A model generated the notes under the pieces. It worked only from the letters and a program-made list of their open reading frames with translations, did no database searches and was not told the DNA's origin. The position numbers and the translations under genes are program-made. Positions 18,756 through 26,885 of a DNA stretch of 64,000 nucleotides are shown here, piece after piece; the stretch's first letter is position 1; each line of letters starts with the position of its first letter. The DNA is from Amycolatopsis pithecellobii (GTDB lineage: Bacteria > Actinomycetota > Actinomycetes > Mycobacteriales > Pseudonocardiaceae): the NCBI RefSeq assembly GCF_009707865.1, contig NZ_WMBA01000047.1, positions 1 to 64,000 of the forward strand, read 5' to 3'.

Positions 18756-19727
18756 ATGAATGTCCCCTTGTGGGTCTGGCTCACCACCGTCGCCGGCCTG
18801 CTCGTCCTGATCGCGATCGACCTGGTGATCGTCGACCGCAACCCGCATGCGGTGACCGCCGCCGAAGCGGCCAAATGGGTCGTGTTCTACGTGTCCTGTG
18901 CGGTGCTCTTCGGCGCCGGGGTGTGGATCTTCGCCGGGCATGATTCCGGCGTCGAGTTCTTCACCGGGTACATCACCGAGTACTCCCTGTCGGTGGACAA
19001 CTTGTTCATCTTCATGGTGATCATGGCCTCGTTCAAGGTGCCGCTGATCCACCAGCACCGCGTGCTGCTCGTCGGAATCCTGCTGGCGCTGGCCATGCGC
19101 AGTGTGTTCATCGCGGTCGGTGCGGCGCTGATCGCCCAGTTCGTGTGGGTGTTCTTCCTCTTCGGTGCGATCCTGCTGTGGACGGCGATCAGTATGGTCC
19201 GCGGCAACGACGACACCGAGGAGTACCACGAGAACGTGGTGACCAGGTGGGCGCGCAAGCTCTATCCGGTCAGCGAATCGTTCGAGGGCCACAAGATGTT
19301 CGTCCGGCGGGACGGCAAGCGGATGATGACGCCGATGTTCCTGGTGATCATCGCGCTCGGCAGTGCCGACCTGCTGTTCGCCGTGGACTCCATCCCGGCG
19401 ATCTTCGGCATCACCCAGGAGGCGTTCCTCGTCTTCACTGCCAACGCGTTCGCGCTGATGGGCTTGCGGCAGCTGTTCTTCTTGCTCGGCGGACTCGTCA
19501 AACGGCTGGTGTACCTCAATTACGGGCTCGCCGTGATCCTCGGCTTCATCGGGCTGAAACTGGTGCTGCACGCGCTGCACGAGTACCACCTGGCGCCGGA
19601 CTGGCTCGACATCAGCAACTGGCTCTCGCTGGGCGTGATCGTCGGAGTGTTGACCATCACCACCACCGCCAGCCTGCTCAAGAGCAGGCGGGACGCTCGT
19701 GTCGAACCCGCTTCCGCGTCACAGTAA
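18756..19727 (+). CDS. TerC-family membrane protein (probable Mn2+ exporter)
   Basis: The 323-aa protein has eight or nine predicted membrane segments and the TerC signatures: EFFTGYITEYSLSVDNLFIFMVIM (about 67-90) and FLVIIALGSADLLFAVDSIPAIFGIT (about 195-220), with the two conserved membrane aspartates. TerC proteins are now linked to manganese efflux and metalation of exported enzymes. GGAGG (18741-18745) lies ten bases before ATG 18756 and is part of the riboswitch hairpin. The next gene begins ten bases after its stop. Confidence 0.93.
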   Translation: MNVPLWVWLTTVAGLLVLIAIDLVIVDRNPHAVTAAEAAKWVVFYVSCAVLFGAGVWIFAGHDSGVEFFTGYITEYSLSVDNLFIFMVIMASFKVPLIHQHRVLLVGILLALAMRSVFIAVGAALIAQFVWVFFLFGAILLWTAISMVRGNDDTEEYHENVVTRWARKLYPVSESFEGHKMFVRRDGKRMMTPMFLVIIALGSADLLFAVDSIPAIFGITQEAFLVFTANAFALMGLRQLFFLLGGLVKRLVYLNYGLAVILGFIGLKLVLHALHEYHLAPDWLDISNWLSLGVIVGVLTITTTASLLKSRRDARVEPASASQ

Positions 19728-19737
19728 CCTCGCCGGA

Positions 19738-21672
19738 GTGCACCCCACTGATATCGAACTGCTGTCCACGCCCGGAACGCCTGCCCTGCAGGGAGATCTC
19801 CTGCTGACCGCGGTTTCGGCGCCACACGCGGAAACCAACACCTACCGCGGTGCCGTGTGGCGGATCGGGCTCGACGGAACGGCCACACCGTGGACCCACG
19901 GCGAGTACGACTCGGCGCCCGCCATTTCCCCGGACGGGCGCTGGGTCGCGTTCCTGCGTGCGGGCGAGCCGAAGGCGCCGCCGCAGGTGCATGTCATGCC
20001 GACGACGGGTGGTGACGCGCGGAGGCTGACGGATCTGCCGCTCGGTGCCGGCGCCCCGGTGTGGGCGCCGGACTCGCGCCGGATTGCTTTCACCGCAAGG
20101 GTTTCCGAGCCCGGGCGGTACGGCGTCGCCACGGCGGACGGGGAAAAGCTCGAGCCGGCCGAAGAAGCGCCGCGGCGTATTACGCGGTTCGACTACCGCA
20201 TCGACAACATCGGTTTCCTCCGTGACCGGCCGCAGCGGCTGTTCGTCGTCGACGCGACCGAGCCCGACGCGGACCTGGTTGCGCTCACCGACGAGCGGGT
20301 GGATGTGTCCGGGCCCGCGTGGACGCCGGACGGCGAGACGATCCTGGTCGCCGCGCCGCGCGACTGGGGCGCAAAGGAAACCGAGGAGGCGGACATCTAC
20401 GCGGTGCCGGCGCACCGTCCTGGTGAGCCGCGTCTGCTGATCCGGAGCGCGGGCGGCGTGGAGCGGATCACGGTCGGCGACGGCGTGGTGTGGTTCGTCG
20501 GCGCCGAATTCGCCCGGCCGTACGAGGCGGCCCGCAACCCCGGGCTGTGGTCGGCACCGCTGTCCGGTGGGACGCCGCGCCGCCTGACCGACGTGGAGAC
20601 GGTGCACGTCCACGCCGGGGCCGGCGCGCCGGCGGTGCTGGGTGACCGGCTGGTGGTCGCGGTGCTCAACCGAGGCGCGGTCGAACTGCGGGCGGTGCCG
20701 GACGACGCCGACGGGGTCCCGCTGGAGAAGCTCGCGCTGCTGGCCGGGGAGCGCGCCGCCGTGCGGTCGTTCACCGTCGACGGCGACCGGATCGCGGCGG
20801 TCGTGTCCGGCCCGGACAGCGCCGGTGACGTCGTGCTGATCTCCGGCGGCACCGGGAAAGTGCTCACCGACTGGTCAAAACCGTTGCGGAACAAGGGAAT
20901 CCGCCCGCTACAGGAGCTGACGGCGACCGCGCCGGACGGGTATCCGGTGCACGGCTGGCTCGTCGAACCCGAGGGAGACGGCCCGCACCCGGTGCTGCTG
21001 GTCGTGCACGGCGGCCCGTTCGCCGCCTACGACTGGGGCCTGTTCGACGAGGCACAGGTGTATGCCGCGGCGGGGTACGCGGTGGTGCTGGCGAATCCGC
21101 GTGGTTCGGCCGGGTACGGGCAGAGCCATGGCCGCGCGATCGTGCGCGCGCTCGGCACGGTCGACGTCGACGATGTGCTGGCGCTCCTGGATTCCGCGCT
21201 GGAGCGGCCCGCGCTCGACTCGTCGCGGGTCGGCGTGATGGGCGGTTCCTATGGCGGGTTCATGACGGCTTGGCTCGCCGCGCACCACGGCGAGCGGTTC
21301 CGCGCGGCGTGGAGCGAGCGGGCTGTCACCGCATGGGACTCGATGGTCGGCAGCTCCGATATCGGCTGGTTGTTCGTCGACGCCTACCTCGGCAGTGAGC
21401 CCGAGGTGCAGCGGGAACGCAGCCCGCTCACCTACGCCGACCGCATCAGCATCCCGTTCCTGGTGGCGCATTCCGAACATGACTGGCGCTGCCCGGTCGA
21501 GCAGGCGCAACGGCTTTTCGTGGCGCTCAAACGGGCCGGCGCGGAGGTCGAGATGCTGCTGTTCCCCGGCGAAGGTCACGAGCTGACCCGCTCGGGCAAG
21601 CCGCGGCACCGGATCCAGCGATTCGAGGCGGTACTGGAATGGTGGTCGCGCCACCTTCCGGTGCGGCGGTGA
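19738..21672 (+). CDS. S9-family prolyl oligopeptidase-like serine peptidase
   Basis: The 644-aa protein has an N-terminal beta-propeller (about 1-370) and a C-terminal alpha/beta hydrolase with the triad Ser504 (GGSYGGF), Asp582 (HSEHDWRCPVEQ) and His614 (GEGHEL). The segment DGYPVHGWLVEP marks the start of the catalytic domain. No signal peptide is seen, so it is likely cytoplasmic and cleaves short peptides or acylated amino acids. GTG 19738 is chosen because the family consensus HPTDIELLSTPG begins there; the frame opens earlier inside terC. The following GNAT gene overlaps its stop. Confidence 0.92.
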   Translation: MHPTDIELLSTPGTPALQGDLLLTAVSAPHAETNTYRGAVWRIGLDGTATPWTHGEYDSAPAISPDGRWVAFLRAGEPKAPPQVHVMPTTGGDARRLTDLPLGAGAPVWAPDSRRIAFTARVSEPGRYGVATADGEKLEPAEEAPRRITRFDYRIDNIGFLRDRPQRLFVVDATEPDADLVALTDERVDVSGPAWTPDGETILVAAPRDWGAKETEEADIYAVPAHRPGEPRLLIRSAGGVERITVGDGVVWFVGAEFARPYEAARNPGLWSAPLSGGTPRRLTDVETVHVHAGAGAPAVLGDRLVVAVLNRGAVELRAVPDDADGVPLEKLALLAGERAAVRSFTVDGDRIAAVVSGPDSAGDVVLISGGTGKVLTDWSKPLRNKGIRPLQELTATAPDGYPVHGWLVEPEGDGPHPVLLVVHGGPFAAYDWGLFDEAQVYAAAGYAVVLANPRGSAGYGQSHGRAIVRALGTVDVDDVLALLDSALERPALDSSRVGVMGGSYGGFMTAWLAAHHGERFRAAWSERAVTAWDSMVGSSDIGWLFVDAYLGSEPEVQRERSPLTYADRISIPFLVAHSEHDWRCPVEQAQRLFVALKRAGAEVEMLLFPGEGHELTRSGKPRHRIQRFEAVLEWWSRHLPVRR

Positions 21673-22211
21673 ACTGGACGGTGCGGCGCGCGGTTCCGGC
21701 GGACGCCGCCCGGATCGCCGAGATCAACGTCGACGGCTGGCGGGCGGCTTACCGTGGCCTGATCCCGGATTCGTATCTCGACGGGATGCGGTACGAGACG
21801 TTGCGCGAGCGATGGGCGACCGGGTTGCGTGGCCACACCGACGCGGCGTCGATGTTCGTCGCGACCGGTCCGGACGGCAGGATCGAGGCCTACGCGTTCG
21901 TGCGGTCGGTGCGCGACGAGGCGGACCGGCACCCGGTCCACGCGACGGGTGAGCTGTGCGCGATCTACGCCGATCCTCGTCGGCGCGGCACCGGTGCGGG
22001 ACACGCGGTGCATCAGGCCGCGCTCGGACACCTTGCCGCATATGGGTTCCGGCACGTCGTGCTGTGGGTGCTGACCGGCAACGGGCCGGCGCGGCGGTTC
22101 TACGAGGCGCACGGCTGGAGCTGCGACGAGGTCGAAAAGGACGGCGGGATCGCGGGGGAGTGGACGCCGGAGATCCGCTACTCGCGGCCGATTCAGGAAA
22201 GCAAGATGTAG
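21669..22211 (+). CDS. GNAT-family N-acetyltransferase
   Basis: The 180-aa protein begins VNWTVRRAVPADAARIAEINVDGWRAAYRGLIPDSYLD, a typical GNAT opening, and has motif A around ELCAIYADPRRRGTGAGHAVHQAALGHL (about 96-123; acetyl-CoA loop RRGTGAG). GTG 21669 overlaps the peptidase stop as GTGA, indicating coupling. The acceptor is not known. Its last 19 bases overlap the convergent RES toxin gene. Confidence 0.88.
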   Translation: MNWTVRRAVPADAARIAEINVDGWRAAYRGLIPDSYLDGMRYETLRERWATGLRGHTDAASMFVATGPDGRIEAYAFVRSVRDEADRHPVHATGELCAIYADPRRRGTGAGHAVHQAALGHLAAYGFRHVVLWVLTGNGPARRFYEAHGWSCDEVEKDGGIAGEWTPEIRYSRPIQESKM

Positions 22212-22846
22212 TTCAGCTGCTCGCACACCCGGCCGAGCGGGATGTCCAGACCAGGATGATCCAGCGGCAGCAACACATCCGGCTCGGCGGGCAGCGCGTC
22301 GCCGGCCGGCGGGTCCCACAGGCACACGGCGGGCCCGCCACCGTCCATTGAGGACCGGTACCACACCCCGTCGATGCCGGGGAAGGCCGCGCGGATCGCA
22401 CGTGCCCAGGCTTGCGTGATTTTCTTGGGGCCGCTGGAAATCTCCTGGGAAGCACCCACCCTGGTCGGCCACAGTCCGGACAGGTCCAGCAACCGCAAGG
22501 TCCGGGTCGGGCGGACCACGACGAGCTGCGGGCCCTTGGTGCGACGGTCCACAACGGACGATTCCTGGAACACCTCGGCGACGCTGGTGCGCACGGAGAG
22601 TCCGAAGTAGACGACACCGTTGCCGGGATCGTGCACCGCGGCACCGCCGTGCCCCGGTTGCTGCTGATCGAACCGGCCATGCGGCAGCGGACCGGTGCGG
22701 CGGAAGGAATTCCACTGTTGCGGGTGGTGGCCGCGCGCGCTGAAAACGCGGACGAGCCGGGTGGCCGGGTGCACCGCGACGATGTCCTCGTCACGCAGCT
22801 CACCGACCAGCACGGCGCGATCAGGCGGCAGAGGTAGCCGGGCCAT
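22193..22846 (-). CDS. RES-domain toxin (NAD+ phosphorylase/glycohydrolase family)
   Basis: The 217-aa protein has a RES domain: VRVFS (32-36), GRFD with Arg58, GVVYFGLSVRTSVAEVFQE (77-95; Tyr80, Glu91), RTLRLLDLSGLW (115-126) and GVWYRSS (160-166). These are the Arg-Tyr-Glu-Ser type residues that give the family its name and its NAD+-degrading active site in known toxins (MbcT, Res). It follows a gene whose C terminus resembles the Xre/MbcA/ParS toxin-binding domain, in the usual antitoxin-first order, 60 bases apart. Its own Shine-Dalgarno is weak. Toxicity is inferred from the family. Confidence 0.82.
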   Translation of the reverse strand: MARLPLPPDRAVLVGELRDEDIVAVHPATRLVRVFSARGHHPQQWNSFRRTGPLPHGRFDQQQPGHGGAAVHDPGNGVVYFGLSVRTSVAEVFQESSVVDRRTKGPQLVVVRPTRTLRLLDLSGLWPTRVGASQEISSGPKKITQAWARAIRAAFPGIDGVWYRSSMDGGGPAVCLWDPPAGDALPAEPDVLLPLDHPGLDIPLGRVCEQLNYILLS

Positions 22847-22906
22847 TGAGTACGTGAACCGCCTAGAGACTGTTCCGGAGTGGCTTGTGAAACTTCGGGC
22901 AGCGCA

Positions 22907-23485
22907 TCAGACGGCCGTGCCGAGTGTGCTCGCCAGCGCGGCGACGGGCCGGGGGTCGCCGCCGGCCAGCAGCCACTCGCGGGGGGCGACGGCCTCGCCC
23001 GCGATGAGCAGGTCGTCCTGTCTGCTGCTCATGAACGCGGCGACCACGAGCGCGGGCTCATCGGCGGGCACGGCGGCCAGCACCGCGTCCAGACCCGGCA
23101 GTACGCCGCCGTCGGTGAACTGCCACGCGGGCAGCCGCCAGCCGCTCTGGTCTTTCCAGCCGGCCAGCCGTCGCGCGGCGAGCCGGTGCCGGACGCGGCT
23201 CGGGTCGATGCCGAGCCGCCGGGCCGCGGCCGTGACGGTGAGCGCCGATTCGGCCAGTACCGCTTGCGCCGCAACGGAACGCGCCCGGTAGTCGGGTTCA
23301 TGCTCGTGATGCGGCGAGAGGTCGAGCCCGACGTCGGTGAGTGCCTCGCGCTGGGCGGCGGAAAAGAACTGCGCCGGTTCGGGATTCGGCGGCACGAGCC
23401 GGCGCGCCGCGTCCTCGACCAGGGTCAGGAAGTCCGCGGCGTCGATCCGGAGCCCCGCCTTCGCGAGTACGTTCTCCAGAGCCAT
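22907..23485 (-). CDS. Putative antitoxin of the RES pair (HTH plus toxin-binding tail)
   Basis: The 192-aa protein has a variable N-terminal region, a helix-turn-helix at about 82-107 (ALTVTAAARRLGIDPSRVRHRLAARRL), a beta segment GWRLPAWQF (115-123), and a C-terminal piece with APREWLLAGGDPRPVAALA (167-185) resembling the P-x-x-WL-x-G-x-P-x-x-V pattern of the DUF2384/MbcA toxin-binding domain. AGGTGG seven bases before ATG 23485 sets the start. Placed directly upstream of the RES gene, it most likely binds and neutralises it and represses the operon. It is longer than classical MbcA antitoxins and its HTH looks more excisionase-like than Xre-like. Confidence 0.7.
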   Translation of the reverse strand: MALENVLAKAGLRIDAADFLTLVEDAARRLVPPNPEPAQFFSAAQREALTDVGLDLSPHHEHEPDYRARSVAAQAVLAESALTVTAAARRLGIDPSRVRHRLAARRLAGWKDQSGWRLPAWQFTDGGVLPGLDAVLAAVPADEPALVVAAFMSSRQDDLLIAGEAVAPREWLLAGGDPRPVAALASTLGTAV

Positions 23486-23530
23486 CGTCACGCCACCTAG
23501 AATAGCACGGCCGTGCGCCTCCGTGCGTTC

Positions 23531-24502
23531 TCAGTGCCGGGTGCTGCCGCGCGGGATGAGGTGGGCGCCCAGAATCGTCACCACCGGCGGGTGGGCGGGT
23601 TCGGCGATGCGGGCCAGCAGCAGGCGCGCCGCCTCCGCGCCGATTTCGCGCGCGGGCTGTGCGACGACGGTCAGCGACGGGTTGATCAGCGTCGTCCACG
23701 GCGCGTCGTCGAAGGCAACCACGCCGACGTCTCGGCCCGGCCGCAGCCCCGCCTCGGCGAGCACTTCCAGTACCCCGATCGCCATCGAACTGTTGGCCAC
23801 CAGCAACGCGTCCGGTGAGTCGGCGAGCAGGTCCCTCGCGGCCTGCCTGCCCCCGGTCGTGCGGTATTCGGCCCGCCGTTCCAGGCGCGGGCTGCGTCCG
23901 TGTAGCGCGTCGCGGTACCCGGCGACCCGGTCGTCGGCGGTGCGCACCCCGGGCGGACCGCCGATACAGCCGATGCGCGTGTACCCGGCGGCGATGAGAT
24001 GCTCGGTCGCCTCCCGGGCGGCGCGCCGGGAATCCACCAGCACCTGGTCACACGCGATGAGCGGCCGGTCGACCGCGACCACCGGGGTGCCGCCGCGGCG
24101 AAGCCGTTCGATGCTCGGCGAGGCGCCGGTCGGCGACAGCACCACGCCGGCGACGCGTTCCTGCAGCGCGACATCGATGTAGCGCCGCTCCTTTTCCGGG
24201 TTCTCGTCGGAGTTGCACAGCACCACCGAGTAGCCCGCGGTCTGGGCGGTGTCCTCGACGCCACGGGCGATCGCGGTGAAGAAGGGGTTCTCCACGTCCG
24301 AGATGATCAGCGCGAACACGGCTGTCTCCCGGCGGCGCAGGTTCCTGGCCGGCCCGTTGGGCTGATAGCCCAGCTCATCGGCCGCCGACCGCACCCGTTC
24401 CGCCAGTGCGGGGTCCACTGTGGACTTTCCGTTGAGCGCCCGGGACACCGTCGCCGTGGAAACCCCGGCGAGGTGGGCCACGTCGTTGATCGTCGCCACC
24501 AC
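23531..24502 (-). CDS. LacI-family transcriptional regulator
   Basis: The 323-aa repressor has the LacI HTH and hinge at the N terminus (TINDVAHLAGVSTATVSRALNGKSTVDPALAERVRSAADELGYQPNGPARNLR, about 4-56) and a periplasmic-binding-protein-like effector domain. The hinge and effector pocket suggest a sugar or nucleoside ligand, but no transport or catabolic genes adjoin it. An operator-like palindrome lies 55 bases upstream of its GTG start, suggesting autoregulation. A GTCCACTGTGGAC palindrome falls in the HTH coding part at 24413-24425. Confidence 0.92.
   Translation of the reverse strand: MVATINDVAHLAGVSTATVSRALNGKSTVDPALAERVRSAADELGYQPNGPARNLRRRETAVFALIISDVENPFFTAIARGVEDTAQTAGYSVVLCNSDENPEKERRYIDVALQERVAGVVLSPTGASPSIERLRRGGTPVVAVDRPLIACDQVLVDSRRAAREATEHLIAAGYTRIGCIGGPPGVRTADDRVAGYRDALHGRSPRLERRAEYRTTGGRQAARDLLADSPDALLVANSSMAIGVLEVLAEAGLRPGRDVGVVAFDDAPWTTLINPSLTVVAQPAREIGAEAARLLLARIAEPAHPPVVTILGAHLIPRGSTRH
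24413..24425. repeat. GTCCA-N3-TGGAC palindrome, copy 3
   Basis: GTCCACTGTGGAC lies in the HTH-coding part of the LacI gene, read TCC-ACA-GTG-GAC (STVD), again using ACA. Confidence 0.8.
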
Positions 24503-24556
24503 GACCCCCTTCCGGATTCCCTTGACACCGCCCTCGGTCGAAGAATAGCTTCATTG

Positions 24557-24568
24557 GTAATCGTTTAC
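24557..24568. promoter_or_regulatory. Putative LacI-family operator
   Basis: GTAATCGTTTAC (24557-24568) is a near-perfect palindrome around a central CG, with one mismatch, in the form expected for LacI/GalR-family operators (GTAANCGNTTAC). It lies upstream of the leftward lacI gene (start 24502) and 137 bases before the rightward mgtC remnant. Confidence 0.6.
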
Positions 24569-24704
24569 TTGCCGCAGTTTCCCGTGTCGCGCCGGGAGGC
24601 CGGCCGATGTCGCTGCCGGCAGGCTGCTGGGGGGCTGGCCGTCGGCGGCATCGGCCGGGCACGGGCATGATGGACACTTTCCGGCCACGGGAAGGTGATG
24701 CGTC

Positions 24705-25543
24705 ATGTCCCCATCGCTGGCGTTCGGCATCGGCGAACCGGGCGGCCAAGGCTGGACGCAAGTGTGGGAGCTGCTGCTCGCCCTCCTGCTGTGCTCCCTG
24801 ATCGGGCTCGAACGTGAGCTCAAGCAGAAGAGCGCCGGGCTTCGCACGCACACCCTCGTCGGCGTCGGCGCGGCATTGTTCCTGCTGGTGAGTAAATACG
24901 GCTTCACCGATGTGCTGGCCGAAGGACGCGTCGTCCTCGATCCTCCCCTACTGTGGCGGAAAAGCATGCCACAGCGGGGGCCCAGCGAGTGGCGGCGCAG
25001 ATTGTGTCCGGTATCGGTTTCATCGGCGGCGGCCTGATCTTCGTCCGCCGCGACATCGTGCGCGGCCTCACCACGGCGGCGGTCGTCTGGATGAGCGTCG
25101 CGGTCGGATGTGCGTGCGCGGCCGGTCTCCCGCTGCTCGCCGTCGTGGTGACGGGAGCGCATTTCCTTGTGGTGTATGGCTATCCGCCGCTGATCCGGTT
25201 CGCCACCGGCTCCCGTGCGACGACGTCGGCCGTCCGCGTGACCTACCGCGACGGCGAGGGCGTCTTGCGGACGGTGCTCGAGCTTGCCACCCGCTCGGGC
25301 TATTCGGTCGAGCACGCCGTCACCGAGCGGCAGGAAATCGAAGGCGGCGACACGCTGGTCCGTGCGCGCGGGCTCATCGACCTGCGGTTGCGGTTGGCCG
25401 GGCCGCGGAATGTGAACGAGTTGCTGACCGCGCTGGCCGGTCAGCCGGGCGTCATCGAGGTCGAGACGGGCGAACTCGACGACCGAAGTGAAAAACGTTC
25501 ACCTTCCCCCATTCGAGTGAAAAGTTTCCTGATCGGGTCATAG
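24705..25543 (+). pseudogene. mgtC/sapB-family gene, broken by a 38-bp hairpin insertion
   Basis: The first part (24705 to about 24940) encodes the start of an MgtC-family membrane protein, WELLLALLLCSLIGLERELKQKSAGLRTHTLVGVGAALFLLVSKYG, ending VVLDP. The rest (RVAAQIVSGIGFIGGGLIFVRRDIVRGLTTAAVVWMSVAVG and a cytosolic ACT-like tail) continues in another frame from about 24986 to 25543. Between them sit about 38 extra bases containing a hairpin. Removing them restores one frame reading VVLDP-Q-RVAAQIV as in the family. As it stands the upstream frame stops at 25037, giving 110 aa. A GTG at 24953 could restart the C-terminal part (196 aa). MgtC proteins modulate Mg2+/phosphate homeostasis; this copy is probably inactive. 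Confidence 0.8.
24945..24979. repeat. Hairpin insertion in mgtC
   Basis: CCCC (24945-24948), CTGTGGC (24951-24957), a 10-base loop, GCCACAG (24968-24974) and GGGG (24976-24979) form a two-part stem of 7 plus 4 pairs. It is inside the 38-base segment that shifts the mgtC frame. Confidence 0.75.
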
Positions 25544-25623
25544 TCGTAACAATTCGCACTCTTCTGGCGAGTACCAGTTGACGCGCTTGGCGGAAGCGCG
25601 ACGAGCGGAGAGAAGACCCGGTC

Positions 25624-26109
25624 ATGGGTGTTGTCGTTCCCGCGGGGGTCCCCACACGGCGGCGAAGGCCGCGGTCCGGCACGGTGGTGCTGCTGGCCGC
25701 GTTGAGTGTGCTGGCCGCCATCGGCGTGGTGTCGGCGGTCGTCGTCGGCCATCGCCAGGGTGAGCCCGCACCGGCGACACTCAACGGGGTCAACCCGCCG
25801 GCCGCCCCGGCGCCCGCTCCGCTGGTGACTCACGACGTCACGTACCTGCTCACCGGGGACACCGACGCCCTCACCATCACCTACGTCGGCCAGGGCGCCG
25901 CCATCGAGCAGGTCGGCGAGGCCGCCATGCCGTGGTCGCTTTCCATCCAGCACACCAGCCGGGCCGGCAGCGACCAGTACTTCACTTTGACCGCGCGCAA
26001 CACGGGCCCTGGCAGTATCGGCTGCCGCATCGTCGTGGACGGCAGCACGGTCAGCGAATCCAGCGCCGGGCCACAGGACGTGGTGCGCTGCTCGAAATCC
26101 CTGAGCTGA
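25624..26109 (+). CDS. MmpS-like membrane-anchored protein
   Basis: The 161-aa protein has a basic N terminus, one transmembrane helix (about 20-43), a Pro/Ala-rich linker and an exported beta-sandwich. The sequence VTHDVTYLLTGDTDALTITYVGQGAAIEQ...MPWSLSI...YFTLTARNTGPGSIGCRIVVDGSTVSESSA follows the MmpS pattern seen in mycobacteria. MmpS proteins assist MmpL lipid and siderophore exporters, but no mmpL gene is adjacent, so the partner is elsewhere or absent. The pair of cysteines (about 139 and 157) could form a disulfide. Confidence 0.8.
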   Translation: MGVVVPAGVPTRRRRPRSGTVVLLAALSVLAAIGVVSAVVVGHRQGEPAPATLNGVNPPAAPAPAPLVTHDVTYLLTGDTDALTITYVGQGAAIEQVGEAAMPWSLSIQHTSRAGSDQYFTLTARNTGPGSIGCRIVVDGSTVSESSAGPQDVVRCSKSLS

Positions 26110-26131
26110 CGCGCACTGGCACGATCGGCCC

Positions 26132-26875
26132 GTGACGGGTTCGAACATCGTGCTCGGCCCCATGCTCGCCGTGGTGCTGGCGGTGCTGGTCGCGCTGGGC
26201 ACGGTGATCGTATGGCTCGGCGAGCTCGGCAAGGGCAGGGCCGTGGTGCTGGCCGCGGTACGGGCGGTCGGGCAACTGGCCGCGGTTTCGCTGGTGATCA
26301 CGGGAATCCTGAAATCGGGCTGGCTGACGGGTTTGTTCGTGGTGCTGATGTTCGGCGTCGCGGCGGTCACGTCGGCGCGGCGCATCGGGGTGCCACGGCA
26401 GGTGCCGCCAGTTGCGGTGGCGATCGCGGCAGGTGTGGTGCCCGTGCTCGCGGTCGTACTGGGAGCCGGGGTCGTGCCATGGCGCCCGATCGCGGTCGTG
26501 CCCATCGGCGGCATCGTGATCGGCGGGGCGATGACCGCGACGTCGCAGGCGGCCCGCCGCGCGCTCGACGAGCTCAAGATCCGGTACGGCGAGTACGAAG
26601 CGGCGCTCGCGCTCGGGTTCCTGCCGCGGGCCGCCGCGTTGGAGATCTGCCGCCCCTCCGCGGGGCAGGCGCTCATCCCGGCGTTGGACCAGACCCGCAC
26701 GGTCGGCCTGGTGACCCTGCCGGGCGCGTACGTCGGGATGCTGCTCGGCGGGGCGAGCCCGGTGGCGGCCGGGGTGACCCAGCTGCTCGTGCTGGTCGGG
26801 TTGCTCGCCGCCGAGTCGATCGCCGTGCTGGTCGCGGTGCAGTTGGTCGCGGCGGGATTGATCGCCAAGCGATAG
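26132..26875 (+). CDS. FetB/UPF0014-family ABC transporter permease
   Basis: The 247-aa protein has about seven transmembrane segments and FetB hallmarks: VIGGAMTATSQAARRALDELKIRYGEYEAALALGF (about 130-164) and ALDQTRTVGLVTLPGAYVGMLLGGASP (about 189-215). E. coli FetAB is an iron exporter. No ATPase gene (fetA) is next to it, so it is an orphan permease in this window. It starts at GTG 26132. Confidence 0.87.
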   Translation: MTGSNIVLGPMLAVVLAVLVALGTVIVWLGELGKGRAVVLAAVRAVGQLAAVSLVITGILKSGWLTGLFVVLMFGVAAVTSARRIGVPRQVPPVAVAIAAGVVPVLAVVLGAGVVPWRPIAVVPIGGIVIGGAMTATSQAARRALDELKIRYGEYEAALALGFLPRAAALEICRPSAGQALIPALDQTRTVGLVTLPGAYVGMLLGGASPVAAGVTQLLVLVGLLAAESIAVLVAVQLVAAGLIAKR

Positions 26876-26885
26876 CGTGAGGAGC

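Noticed and set aside
26877-26885. GTG 26877 as the DinB start
   Set aside because: Possible, but family members begin at the ATG nine bases later; kept only as an alternative.
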